Positions 15,486 through 24,594 of a DNA stretch of 64,000 nt are shown here, in pieces (the first letter of the stretch is position 1; each line of letters begins with the position of its first letter). Where the stretch lies: NCBI RefSeq assembly GCF_042662625.1, contig NZ_JBHSXH010000015.1, positions 1-64,000 of the forward strand, written 5' to 3'. The position numbers and the translations under genes are program-made. This stretch comes from Halopelagius fulvigenes (GTDB lineage: Archaea > Halobacteriota > Halobacteria > Halobacteriales > Haloferacaceae). The notes under the pieces are model-generated. The model was given only the letters and a program-made list of their open reading frames with translations, was not told the origin of the DNA and made no database searches.

Positions 15486-16268
15486 ATGACCGGACACGAT
15501 ACCCGAGACTCCGACGGAACCGAATCGACCGCGAACGACTCCCCCGCCGCGGACGACTCCCCCGCCACGGACGAGAGCGACGGCAAGCGCGCCGTCGTCC
15601 TCCTCTCCGGCGGGATGGACAGTGCGACGACGGCCTACGAGGCGGCGGCGCGGGGGTACGATCTCTACGTCCTGCACACCTCCTACGGCCAGAATACCGA
15701 GACCAAGGAGTACGACTGCGCGACGACGCTCGCCGAGGAACTCGGCGCGGCGGAGTTCCTCCGCGTCGAGACGGACCACCTCTCCCGCATCGGCGCGTCG
15801 AGCCTCACGGACGACTCGATGGCCGTCGAGGACGCCGACCCCGAGAGCGAGGAGATACCGACCTCCTACGTCCCGTTCCGGAACGCGAACCTGCTCTCAA
15901 TGGCCGTCTCCTACGCCGAGGCCAACGACTGCGACGCCGTCTTCGTCGGCGCGCACTCGGAGGATTACGCCGGCTACCCCGACTGCCGTCCCGAGTTCTT
16001 CGAGGCGTTCGAGGCAATGGTCGAGACGGGGACGAAACCGGAGACGGACATCGCCATCGAGGTGCCGTTCGTCACCGACTCGAAGACGGACATCGTCCGC
16101 CGCGGCGTCGAACTCGGCGTCCCCTTCGAGTCCACGTGGTCCTGCTACCGCGCCGAGGAACCCGCCTGCGGGACGTGCGACTCCTGCGCCTATCGTCTGG
16201 AGGCGTTCCGAAACGTCGGCCGCGAAGACCCCCTCCCCTACGCCGAACGACCGACCCGAGCCGACTGA
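15486..16268 (+). CDS. queC: 7-cyano-7-deazaguanine synthase (QueC)
   Basis: An ATP-dependent enzyme forming preQ0 from 7-carboxy-7-deazaguanine and ammonia. The 260-residue protein has an acidic, disordered N-terminus (1-34), the PP-loop SGGMDS at residues 41-46, the segment PFRNANLLS typical of the family, and a zinc site C220-X7-C228-X2-C231-X2-C234 near the end. It follows queE by 28 bases in the same operon and completes a preQ0 pathway from pterin; the first enzyme (GTP cyclohydrolase) and the archaeosine tRNA enzymes are not in the window. Confidence 0.95.
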   Translation: MTGHDTRDSDGTESTANDSPAADDSPATDESDGKRAVVLLSGGMDSATTAYEAAARGYDLYVLHTSYGQNTETKEYDCATTLAEELGAAEFLRVETDHLSRIGASSLTDDSMAVEDADPESEEIPTSYVPFRNANLLSMAVSYAEANDCDAVFVGAHSEDYAGYPDCRPEFFEAFEAMVETGTKPETDIAIEVPFVTDSKTDIVRRGVELGVPFESTWSCYRAEEPACGTCDSCAYRLEAFRNVGREDPLPYAERPTRAD

Positions 16269-16585
16269 CTCTCCCGCTCTTCGAGTACCCGCCGCGGGAG
16301 TGGGCGCTGTTTCTCGGCATGGCCGTCGGCCCGGGCGTCGTCGGCCACACCGTCATCAACTGGGCGCTGGCGCACATCGAGTCCAGCGTCGTCTCCGTCT
16401 CCCTGCTCGGGGAACCGATCGGGAGCACGCTGTTGGCGCTGATTCTCCTCGGCGAGATCCCGACGCCCGCAACCGTCGCAGGCGGCGCCGTCGTCCTCGG
16501 CGGAATCTACGTCGCGGCGGCGCGCCGCCCCGGCGCCGAACCGGAATCCGCCTCCGACGACCGACCCCGTTCGGCGGGCGAGTGA
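16269..16585 (+). pseudogene. C-terminal fragment of an EamA/DMT-family permease
   Basis: Starting right after the queC stop codon, a different frame reads as the last part of an EamA drug/metabolite transporter: about 105 residues with three hydrophobic helices and the family-like segment SVVSVSLLGEPIGSTLLALILLGEIPTPATVAGGAVVLGG. It has no start codon of its own, because the open frame begins inside queC, and the N-terminal two-thirds of the transporter is missing. A complete relative lies at 40.0-41.0 kb. Confidence 0.8.
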
Positions 16586-16656
16586 CGGGCGAACGGGCGT
16601 ATCATCTGTGATAACTGGGAGACAACGCTGATAGTCCGCACGCGGCGTGTCGGTGT

Positions 16657-16803
16657 ATGGTCGGCCTCCGCGACGGGGTGACGGTGCTGCACGTGGACGA
16701 TGAGCCCGGACTCTCGTCGCTCGTGGCGACGTACCTCGAACGCGAGGCCGCGGACGCCGAACTGACGGTCGAGACGACCGAACGCGGTCGGACCCGCCGG
16801 AAC
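16657..16803 (+). pseudogene. N-terminal fragment of a response-regulator receiver domain
   Basis: From the ATG at 16657 about 45 residues match the beginning of a haloarchaeal receiver domain: VTVLHVDDEPGLSSLVATYLERE, with the paired acidic residues of the phosphoacceptor pocket, then LTVETTERG. The homology stops near 16795 where the frame turns into non-coding sequence; the phosphoacceptor Asp and the rest of the protein are absent. Confidence 0.7.
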
Positions 16804-16810
16804 GAACTAA

Positions 16811-17290
16811 CTACTCCAACACCGCCCTCGCCCGCCGGTGTCGCTCCCGGAACATCGGCTCGAAGCCGACGGAGGCGAACGGCGTCGCGGCGCGTCCGAG
16901 AGGCCCGCAGGGGAGTTCGTACTCCACTTCGTCTTCGAGAATCGTCCCCCCGCCGTCGGCGAAGAAGCGGTGGGTGTGGACCCACGACTCGAACGGCCCG
17001 CCGACCATGTCGTCGCGGAACATCGCGCTCCCGTCTCCCTCCTCGCGCGCGACGATGCGGGAGGTCCACCGCCGTCTCGGGCCGACGCCGAACGGCCGCG
17101 CCGACATCCGAATCTGCGACCCCTGCTCCAGTATCTCCGGGTCGGACTCCCCCTCCGGGCCGCGCACCGCCTCGATTCGGAGGTTCGTCCACTCGGGCGT
17201 GAGCGTTTTCAGACCAGAGACTCGCGAGTGAAAGTCCCATACCTCCGAGAGCGGTGCGTCGATGCGCGTTCGACGGGAGTACGTCGCCAT
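16811..17290 (-). CDS. SRPBCC-fold ligand-binding protein
   Basis: A 159-residue protein of the START/SRPBCC (polyketide cyclase-like) superfamily: it begins TYSRRTRIDAPLSEVWDFHSRVSGLKTLTPEW, the usual start of these helix-grip domains, and ends with a long C-terminal helix (FRERHRRARAVLE). Such proteins bind hydrophobic ligands; no catalytic residues are evident. There is no signal peptide. Its 3' end abuts the receiver-domain remnant. One segment (DEVEYELPCGPLGRAATPF) is typical of the haloarchaeal members of the family. Confidence 0.85.
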   Translation of the reverse strand: MATYSRRTRIDAPLSEVWDFHSRVSGLKTLTPEWTNLRIEAVRGPEGESDPEILEQGSQIRMSARPFGVGPRRRWTSRIVAREEGDGSAMFRDDMVGGPFESWVHTHRFFADGGGTILEDEVEYELPCGPLGRAATPFASVGFEPMFRERHRRARAVLE

Positions 17291-17647
17291 GCGCGGGCGT
17301 AGGGGCGACCGAAAGAAAAGCCACGCGGGCGGGCCGACGGACGTACGCCGTCGGCGACGCTCTCGGCGATCAGTGTCGAAAGAGAGAGCCGTCCCGGGTG
17401 AACGCGCACGCGGACAGGGGTTGGGGTGGCTACGTCGCGCGGAACACCAACTGCGGACGCGACGCGACTGCGCGGGGGGACACCCGGGCGGGCGGCGGCT
17501 CGTCCGGCGCTGAACGCGCCGGTCGGGTGTCCACGGCGATCAGAGGGGGGGCTTCTCGCCGCGGGCGGTCTACACGACGGCCGGATGACACTTACGTCTT
17601 GTGCCAAATCGGTACCGAACCGCACGACGGGGACCCGCCGTCCGGCC
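17291..17647. other. Intergenic region with no gene seen
   Basis: These 357 bases lie between the start of the SRPBCC gene and the 3' end of the glucoamylase gene. Open frames here are GC-skewed shadows rich in Arg/Pro/Ser with no protein character. It must contain the SRPBCC promoter at its left end and the glucoamylase 3' UTR at its right. I see no RNA gene or clear repeat. Confidence 0.5.
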
Positions 17648-20600
17648 TCAGAGGGTGAACCGGGTGACGTTCGTTCCCGCCGCAGTCAGGTCGCGGTGCG
17701 TCGCCGCCGCGACGGTTATCTGGTTCTCGCCGTACTCGATGTCGGGTCGCACCTCGAACCGCCCCTCCTCGGGTTCGAGAAGCACCGTCTCGCTCGGCGT
17801 CTTCACCGCGACGACTTCGCCGTCGGTCTGTCCGGAGACGACGAGTTTGTCGCCCATGAATCGGGTGCTGACCTGCAGTTTCGGCGGTTTCGGCCGGTCG
17901 GAGTCGAGGTACCGACGGCGGACGAACGCGGGCATCTCGACGGGTTCGCCCGCCTCGACGCCGTGCGCGAGGCGGACGAACTGCGCCATCGACCACGCCA
18001 ACGGCGTCGCCGCGCCGGTGCCCTCGCCGAACTCCCAGTTGTAGTCGGTCGCGTGTTCGCGGTCCCACACCTGTTCGGCCAACATCCGGCCGGAGTTCGC
18101 GAACCCGGCCATCGTCCGGAGGAGGTTCTCGGGGGCCAGCGGTCCGTCCTCGGTCCCGGCGATGAGTTCGTACTCGCCGCGTTCGCCCGTGAAGATGGGC
18201 CACAATCTGCCTTTCCCCTTCGACTCGATGGACCACGGCGCGCCCTCGTCGCCGCGTTCGCGTTCGCCGTAGCCGTCGCCGTTGTAGCGGTAGAACGCCG
18301 GGCCGTACGGCGTATCGACGCGAATCGTGTCGTCCATCTCGCGGACGGAGTTCTCTATCACCTCGTCGTCCGGGGGCTTGATGCCGAGGCGGGTGAGTTC
18401 GAGGAACCCGCCGTCGATAATCTCGCGTTCGTCGAGCGTCGGCCCGTTGTTCGCCAGCGTCCGGAGGTGCCCAGCGTCCGGGTCGCCGTCGCGGGTGACG
18501 CGGACGTAGTACGGCGTGTGCTCGTGCCGGTCCGTTCCGGTCGTCGTCGCGCACCACTCCTCGACGCGTTCGGTCCAGTCGTCGGCCAGCGCCAACCAGA
18601 TGAGGGCGTCGGCGTCGTGCCCCTCGTCGATGGCGATGGAGGCGGCGCAGGCGAGGCCGGCTATCTCCGCGGCGATGGACGAGGGCGAGTAGCCCGCCTC
18701 CTCCTCCCAGCGCTCTTGGGCCGTCGGCGGTCCGTTCCGCGCCACGTAGTCGGCGGAGCGCTTGACGTTCACGTAGTCGTAGCCCACGTCGTCCAACTCG
18801 ACGCCGTTCTCCGCGAGCATGTACGCCATCACCGACGGGAAGGAGATGTTGTCCATCTGCTCGCCGCCCCACCGGGTCCGCCCGTTCAGATAGGTGTTCT
18901 GCGGGATGAACCCGCGTTCGTCCTGCTGGAACTCGTAGATGTACTCGAGGGCGTCGACGGCCGTCTGCACGTCGCCGACGGCCTCGAAGACGGTGAACAC
19001 CTGGTACAGGTCGCGCGACCAGACGAAGTTGTAGCCGTACCCCTTCGCCTCCTCGGCGGTGACCGCCTCGCCCCACGGCACGGACGGCGAGGCGATGCCC
19101 GCCCCGAGGAACGTCTTGTCCTCGACGGCGCGGAGCGTCATGAGGCAGGCGCGGTACTGGTTCGCCAACTCCTCGTCGTCGGCGACGGCGGCCGGCAGTT
19201 CCTTGTCCGCGAGGAAGTCGGCCCACGAGTCGCAGTACGCCCGGTAGGCCGTCTCGTACCCGCGGGTGAGTGCGCCCGCCGCCTCGCCGAGTGCGGCGGC
19301 GGTGTCGGCGTTCTCGGCGAACCCGAGAGCCAGCGTCTCCGACAGTCGGCTTCCGATACCGACGCGGCCGACGAGGACGACGTTCTCGTTGTTCACGCCG
19401 TCCTGCGGCGTCGGCAGTTCGCCCTCCCCGAACAGTCCCGTGAGGTGGTCGGACCCGGCGACGCCGACGGTGGCCCAGTCGAACCGGCCGGCGGAGGTCA
19501 TCGCCACGGCGACGCTGTACTCCTCGCCCTCCCCGTCGATGAGGAGCGGTTCCGTCTCGCCTCGCTGGTCGTACGCGCCGGCGTCGCGGGCGACGAGGTG
19601 GTACGTCCCCATCTGGCCGAGGCGGAGTGCGCGGTCGGTCGCGCCCGTGTTCACGAGTGCGGTGTCGGCGACGGAGTACAGTTCGTACTCGTTGTCGTCG
19701 CCGGACTCGAAGTTCACGTCCACCAACAGCGCGTCGTGCTCGGGGTCGGTGACGTACTCGACGGTCAGCGTCCACTCGTGGCCGCGCCCGTCGCCCGTCT
19801 CGGTGACGGTGTGTCGGAAGCAGAGCGCCTCGTCCTCGACCATCTCGGCGGTGCGTTCGATGGTGTCGGCGTCGTCGTCGCGGCGCGTCTCGTTGTGCGT
19901 CCGCGCGGTGTACGTCGAATCCTCGTCGGCGTCCACGACGAGGAAGTCCAGCGTCCGCAGGTTCATCAGGTCGACCCGGGGGAAGCGCACCTCCGTCAAC
20001 GCCCCCTCGGTCAGCGTGAACCACAGGCGCGAGGGGTCCTCGGACGTGTGGTCCGCGACGGTGCCGACGCCGTACTTCTCGCCGGTCGTCCACCGCGGCC
20101 GGTGCTCCGGCCCCGAGGGCGCGGGCTTCGGCGCGGGAAGTGCGTCGTACTCGTGGAGCAACGCCGTCGCGTGCAGGCGGAGGGCGTGCGACCACCCCAA
20201 CGGTGTCGCGCTATCGAACGTCCCGTCGTCGAACACCTGTTCGGCGAGGTAGCCCGCGGGCGTCGTGAACGGGCCGTCCTCGCGCAGGAGTTCGTACAGG
20301 TGGGCGGCCCGTTCGAAGAACTCCCCGGCCGCCGCCTCCCGGTCGTACTCGTCGAGGAGCACTCCGAGGTCGGCGGCGGCGTTCGCCCCCCACGCGGTGG
20401 AGACGGACCACAGCTTCTCGTCGTCCTGTTCGGCGCTCCGCCAGTAGTCCTCCTCGAAGCGAATCAGTCCGCGAACCTCGCCGTCGTCGGACTCGCGGTA
20501 GAGGTCCTCCAGCGCGATTTCGACGTGCGACGCCAGCCGGTCCAGCGCCTCCTCGGGCACCTCGGCGATTTCGCCGTACTCCGCGACGGCGTCGACCAGC

Positions 20601-22192
20601 GCGAACGACCCCGAGTCGAGGCGGGAGTCGAGTTCGCCGCCGCGCAGGCGGAGTCCGTACACCCCGTAGCCCTCGTCCCATAGGAGGTCCAGTCCCTCGA
20701 ACACCGCGTCGGCCTGTTCTCGCGCGTGGGCGGCCAGGTCGTCGTCGACCGGCGCGCGAGCGACGGACGCGTACGCCTGCAGGAAGGTCGCCGCCGTGTG
20801 ACTGAAGCGGCCGACCATGTTCTCCCACGCGTTCTGGCACTCCTCCGGGAGGCCGTCGTCTTCGAGGGAGTCGTCGAGTCCCTCGACGCCGCGCGCTATC
20901 GCCCGTTCCACGTCGCCGGCGAGACTCGCGCCGAGTTCCTCGCGCCGGGAGCGAAGCAGGGAGGCGAGGAAGGCGACGACGCTGGCAGTCTGGTCGGCCT
21001 GATACTCCGGCTTCTCGGAGCCTTCGACGCGGGCGTGCGCCCACCCCGGGGCGATGGAGCCATCGACCGCCCACGCCCGCTGGGGCCACGTCCCGTCGTC
21101 GAGTTGCGTCTCGCAGAAGAAGCGCGCCGTCGTCGCCAGACTCCCGGTCAGGTCGAGGTCCAACAGGTCGTCCGCGCCGAGGAGGTACCGCGACAGTTCG
21201 GCGTCGTCGCGGAACCACGTGTAGCCGTACCCGCCGGTGTGCGAGTAGAAAGGATCGAACTCGGGGGCGGCGATGTGCGACCCCGAGGGAGCCGTCAGGA
21301 GCGACAGGGCGCGGAGGTCGGAGCGCACTATCCCCTCGCGCGGGACGTGTTCGGGGACAGACACCTCGGCCCGTTCGCGCGCCGCCGCGCGGATGTCGTC
21401 GGCGGTGGAGTGCTGGAGCGCGCAGTTCCGAAGGTCCTCCAACGCCTGTTCGCGCGACAGTTCCCGGTGGTTCGACAGTTGGGTGACGAGCGTGGTCTGT
21501 GCGCCCCGCCCGGCCCGTTCGAGGGGGGCGGAGACGACGATGTCGCCGCTCAGGTGGGTGTCCTCGTACTGTTCGAGGACGGCCTCGCGGGGGAACTCGA
21601 ACACCTCCTCGGAGAGCACCTCCTCGAACCGTTCGGGAACCTGCCCGCGAACGTCGTCGAGACCCGTCGAGGCGGTGACATAGTCGTGTTCGTCGCGGTG
21701 GAACACCTCGACTGCCTGCTTGCCCTCCGGACCGCCCCGTTCGTGGATGAGGCGACCGACGCGCGTCTCCCGGCCCTCGGGCGCGAACGTGAGGAACGCC
21801 GTCAGGTGGGCGTCGGTCGGAATCGCGCCGCGGAGTTCGACGTGGGTGACGTGCGCCCGTCCGAGCGTCAGGTCGTACTGGTGGACGGTGAACTCGCCGG
21901 CGTCGTACTCCGTCTCCACGAGGGTGGACTCACGGTAGTAGTGCTGACGAACCGGTTCGAGGTCGTCGAACCAGCGCGTCTCGCCGTCAGCTTCGATGCC
22001 GAACCGAGACCGATCGATGCCGTACAGACCAGAGAGGGAAGACGAGTAGTCGCGGAGGGACCCGTCGTCGCCGACGTAGACGAGTCTGTCCCCGTGACCG
22101 GAGAACGCGCCATCGGCGGTGGGACACTCCTCGGGGAAGCGCCGGTCGCCGCGGTCGCGCTTATAATCGTTGAGCGCGGTCCGAAGTCTCAT
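17648..22192 (-). CDS. Tandem GH15 glucoamylase (glucan 1,4-alpha-glucosidase)
   Basis: A 1514-residue protein made of two GH15-type (alpha/alpha)6-barrel modules, about twice the family's usual size. Module 1 (about 1-680) has GGYGYTWFRDDAELSRYLL and EKPEYQADQTASVVAFL. Module 2 (about 690-1400) resembles bacterial glucoamylase/glucodextranase, with an N-terminal beta-sandwich, GYNFVWSRDLYQVF and the active-site segment GRLWPIFTGERGEYELIAG. A beta-sandwich tail (about 1425-1514) ends the protein. There is no signal peptide, so it probably trims internal alpha-glucan or maltodextrin. A TATA element at 22217-22227 predicts a nearly leaderless mRNA from the ATG at 22192. It is divergent from the amylase gene with a 181-bp shared control region. 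Confidence 0.9.
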   Translation of the reverse strand: MRLRTALNDYKRDRGDRRFPEECPTADGAFSGHGDRLVYVGDDGSLRDYSSSLSGLYGIDRSRFGIEADGETRWFDDLEPVRQHYYRESTLVETEYDAGEFTVHQYDLTLGRAHVTHVELRGAIPTDAHLTAFLTFAPEGRETRVGRLIHERGGPEGKQAVEVFHRDEHDYVTASTGLDDVRGQVPERFEEVLSEEVFEFPREAVLEQYEDTHLSGDIVVSAPLERAGRGAQTTLVTQLSNHRELSREQALEDLRNCALQHSTADDIRAAARERAEVSVPEHVPREGIVRSDLRALSLLTAPSGSHIAAPEFDPFYSHTGGYGYTWFRDDAELSRYLLGADDLLDLDLTGSLATTARFFCETQLDDGTWPQRAWAVDGSIAPGWAHARVEGSEKPEYQADQTASVVAFLASLLRSRREELGASLAGDVERAIARGVEGLDDSLEDDGLPEECQNAWENMVGRFSHTAATFLQAYASVARAPVDDDLAAHAREQADAVFEGLDLLWDEGYGVYGLRLRGGELDSRLDSGSFALVDAVAEYGEIAEVPEEALDRLASHVEIALEDLYRESDDGEVRGLIRFEEDYWRSAEQDDEKLWSVSTAWGANAAADLGVLLDEYDREAAAGEFFERAAHLYELLREDGPFTTPAGYLAEQVFDDGTFDSATPLGWSHALRLHATALLHEYDALPAPKPAPSGPEHRPRWTTGEKYGVGTVADHTSEDPSRLWFTLTEGALTEVRFPRVDLMNLRTLDFLVVDADEDSTYTARTHNETRRDDDADTIERTAEMVEDEALCFRHTVTETGDGRGHEWTLTVEYVTDPEHDALLVDVNFESGDDNEYELYSVADTALVNTGATDRALRLGQMGTYHLVARDAGAYDQRGETEPLLIDGEGEEYSVAVAMTSAGRFDWATVGVAGSDHLTGLFGEGELPTPQDGVNNENVVLVGRVGIGSRLSETLALGFAENADTAAALGEAAGALTRGYETAYRAYCDSWADFLADKELPAAVADDEELANQYRACLMTLRAVEDKTFLGAGIASPSVPWGEAVTAEEAKGYGYNFVWSRDLYQVFTVFEAVGDVQTAVDALEYIYEFQQDERGFIPQNTYLNGRTRWGGEQMDNISFPSVMAYMLAENGVELDDVGYDYVNVKRSADYVARNGPPTAQERWEEEAGYSPSSIAAEIAGLACAASIAIDEGHDADALIWLALADDWTERVEEWCATTTGTDRHEHTPYYVRVTRDGDPDAGHLRTLANNGPTLDEREIIDGGFLELTRLGIKPPDDEVIENSVREMDDTIRVDTPYGPAFYRYNGDGYGERERGDEGAPWSIESKGKGRLWPIFTGERGEYELIAGTEDGPLAPENLLRTMAGFANSGRMLAEQVWDREHATDYNWEFGEGTGAATPLAWSMAQFVRLAHGVEAGEPVEMPAFVRRRYLDSDRPKPPKLQVSTRFMGDKLVVSGQTDGEVVAVKTPSETVLLEPEEGRFEVRPDIEYGENQITVAAATHRDLTAAGTNVTRFTL

Positions 22193-22216
22193 ATGATGTG
22201 CAGGCGTCCGCCCCGG

Positions 22217-22227
22217 ACATAAGTATT
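22217..22227 (-). promoter_or_regulatory. TATA box of the glucoamylase gene
   Basis: Minus strand AATACTTATGT, about 30 bases before the start codon. The same 181-bp spacer must also hold the amylase promoter on the other strand. Confidence 0.6.
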
Positions 22228-22373
22228 GGCTGGTACTGTACGTTCGGCGAGAGTTTTCGGCGACCCCTCCGACGCCCCCGAAAAATCGGACGGTAACGTT
22301 CCGTCACTCTGGCTGTGCAACAATTCTTCGAACGGGAGTAAAGACAAAGGGCCGACGTGTCGTTGGTACTGCT

Positions 22374-24458
22374 ATGCACCACCCAGGTCCGCCGCGGTTC
22401 ATGGCCGTGGGCGAGACGGTACAACTCGCGCCGCGGGACCCCGACCCGGACGCGTCGTACCGTTGGCGAGTACAGAGCGCGCCGGTCGGCAGCCGACTCG
22501 AACTCGGCGACGAACCGGTCCTCGATTTCACCCCCGACGCCGCCGGGAAGTACGTCGTCGAACTCGACGCCCCCGACGGGGCGCACGAACTCACGCTCCG
22601 CGTCTTCCAAGGCGACAAAGTCCCCGTCGGCGGCGGCACCGGGTCCTCGGGGATGAGCGGTTCGAGCGGGTTCCAGAGCGGTTCGGCCGCGCCGCCGAAC
22701 CGAAGCGGCGGCGTCTCGGGGTCCGGTTCGACCGGCGGGTCCGACGGCGGCGGTGGCGGCGGCCGCCCGCGCGTCCAACTCCACGGGTCGGTCGAGGGCG
22801 ACCACCTCGTCGTCAACGCGGACCCGCAACCGAACCCCGAGAGCGACACCGACCGCGAGGACTTGGTCGTGGAGTTCCTCGTCGACGACAGAGACGACGT
22901 GGACGAGTCGGACGTGGAGATATCCGGGTGGGAACTCCGCGTCCCCCTCTCCGCCGTCGGCGACCGCCTCCGCGTCCACGCCGTCGCACTCGCGGACTCC
23001 TACAGCGTCCCCGACAGCGTGGAGTTCACGCGCGATGCGATGTCTGACGGGGGTGAGCGCGCAAGCGCGCGAACCTCGTCAGAACTCGCTTCCGACGGCG
23101 GTTCCGACTCGGTAGAGTCGGAAGCAGGCCGGGCGAAGCCCGACGGTGGAAGCGAAGTCGAGTCCGTGTCGGCCCCCGACGAGGACGCCGTCACCGTTTC
23201 CCGGCCGAACGACCCGCCGGAGTGGGCAAAGGAGGTGACGCTGTACGAGATCTACGTCCGCGGGTTCGCCTCCGACGACGACGAGGCGGAGACCACGTTC
23301 GAGGCGTTGGAGAAGCGCCTCGACTACCTCGCCGAACTCGGCGTGGACTGCCTGTGGTTGACGCCCGTCCTCCAGAACGACCACGCGCCGCACGGCTACA
23401 ACATCGTCGACTTCTACGAGATAGCGGCTGACCTCGGGTCGCGCGAGGACTACGAGGCGTTCGTCGAGGCCGCCCACGACCGGGGGATGAAGGTGCTGTT
23501 CGACCTCGTGTTGAACCACTCCGCGCGGGACCACCCGTTCTTCCGGGACGCGTACGAGAACCCCGACTCCGAGTACTACGGCTGGTACGACTGGCAGGAG
23601 AACGGCGAACCGGAGACGTACTTCGACTGGGAGTTCATCGCCAACTTCGACTACACCACCTTGGAGGTCCGCCGCCACCTACTGGACGCCGTGGACCGGT
23701 GGTTCGAGATCGCGGACGGCTTCCGGTGCGACATGGCGTGGGCCGTCCCCGACACGTTCTGGCAGGAGGTCCGCGACCGGGTGAAGTCCCGGGACCCGGA
23801 GTTCCTCCTCCTGGACGAGACCATCCCGTACGTCGCGGACTTCCACAACGGGATGTTCGACATGCACTTCGACACGACGCTGTACTTCACGATGCGGCAG
23901 GTCGGCCGGGGCCACGAACCCGCCGAGGCCGTCTTGGACGCCGTGGACCAACGCGCCGAGGTGGGCTTCCCGCCGCACGCGGCGTTCATGCTGTACGTCG
24001 AGAACCACGACGAGACGCGCTACATCGTCGAGTGCGGCGACGACGCGGCGATGGCCGCCGCGGGCGCGTTGTTCACCCTCCCGGGCGTCCCGATGCTGTA
24101 CGGCGGGCAGGAACTCGGCCAACGCGGCCGACGGGACGCCCTCGCGTGGGACCACGCCCGCGAGGACATCCGCGAGCACTACGAACGACTCATCGACGTT
24201 CGCAACGAGACGCCCGCCCTCGGGTACGACGGGGCGTTCCGCCGAATCGACTACGACGCCGACACCGAGAAGGCCGTCGCGTTCGCCCGCGAGGGTCCCG
24301 AGGAGACGTACGTCTGCGCACTCAACTTCGGCGAGGAGGCGGCCACGGTCACCGTGGACGGCCTCTCGGTCGATTCGACCGACGTCGTCACCGGCGAGGA
24401 CGTCGCCGCCGCCGACGGCCTGCGCGTCGAGAGCGTCGCCGTCCTCCGCGTGGAATGA
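22374..24458 (+). CDS. GH13 alpha-amylase-family glycosidase
   Basis: A 694-residue alpha-glucan hydrolase of family GH13. Residues 1-80 are a PKD/Ig-like beta domain (PRFMAVGETVQLAPRDPDPDASYRWRV begins it), followed by a Gly/Ser-rich linker (80-135), a second beta domain (136-220), a hairpin-encoded acidic linker (221-280), and the catalytic barrel (282-690). The GH13 regions are DLVLNHS, GFRCDMAW (nucleophile Asp), LLLDET (acid Glu) and VENHDE. There is no signal peptide, so it probably works inside the cell with the divergent glucoamylase, and with MalQ at 49.1 kb on maltodextrin or glycogen. The substrate (starch, cyclodextrin or pullulan) is not decided by sequence. Confidence 0.9.
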   Translation: MHHPGPPRFMAVGETVQLAPRDPDPDASYRWRVQSAPVGSRLELGDEPVLDFTPDAAGKYVVELDAPDGAHELTLRVFQGDKVPVGGGTGSSGMSGSSGFQSGSAAPPNRSGGVSGSGSTGGSDGGGGGGRPRVQLHGSVEGDHLVVNADPQPNPESDTDREDLVVEFLVDDRDDVDESDVEISGWELRVPLSAVGDRLRVHAVALADSYSVPDSVEFTRDAMSDGGERASARTSSELASDGGSDSVESEAGRAKPDGGSEVESVSAPDEDAVTVSRPNDPPEWAKEVTLYEIYVRGFASDDDEAETTFEALEKRLDYLAELGVDCLWLTPVLQNDHAPHGYNIVDFYEIAADLGSREDYEAFVEAAHDRGMKVLFDLVLNHSARDHPFFRDAYENPDSEYYGWYDWQENGEPETYFDWEFIANFDYTTLEVRRHLLDAVDRWFEIADGFRCDMAWAVPDTFWQEVRDRVKSRDPEFLLLDETIPYVADFHNGMFDMHFDTTLYFTMRQVGRGHEPAEAVLDAVDQRAEVGFPPHAAFMLYVENHDETRYIVECGDDAAMAAAGALFTLPGVPMLYGGQELGQRGRRDALAWDHAREDIREHYERLIDVRNETPALGYDGAFRRIDYDADTEKAVAFAREGPEETYVCALNFGEEAATVTVDGLSVDSTDVVTGEDVAAADGLRVESVAVLRVE
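23043..23141. repeat. Hairpin cluster inside the amylase linker
   Basis: Three palindromes follow one another within coding sequence. The first is an outer TCTGACG/CGTCAGA pair (23043-23049, 23077-23083) enclosing GCGCGC-AA-GCGCGC (23057-23070). The second is TTCCGACTC-GGTA-GAGTCGGAA (23102-23123). The third is GGGC-GAA-GCCC (23131-23141). The encoded residues are a Ser/Glu/Gly/Asp linker. Confidence 0.9.
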
Positions 24459-24594
24459 CCGCCGAACCGCGATCGCCGAACCGCAATCGCCGAACCAAAC
24501 CCGTCTCCGTCACCGTCGCCGACTCGTTCTCGCCCCGCCCGCGACGCCGTTCGGTCGTAAACGTCGTGTACGTGCGCGTCCCAATACCCTCGTA

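Noticed and set aside
16136..16268. Upstream part of the open frame containing the EamA fragment
   Set aside because: It lies inside queC in another frame and has no transporter similarity. Only the part after 16268 is permease-like.
17426..20683. 1085-codon plus-strand open frame opposite the glucoamylase gene
   Set aside because: A shadow frame; the minus strand encodes a motif-rich GH15 protein over the same DNA.
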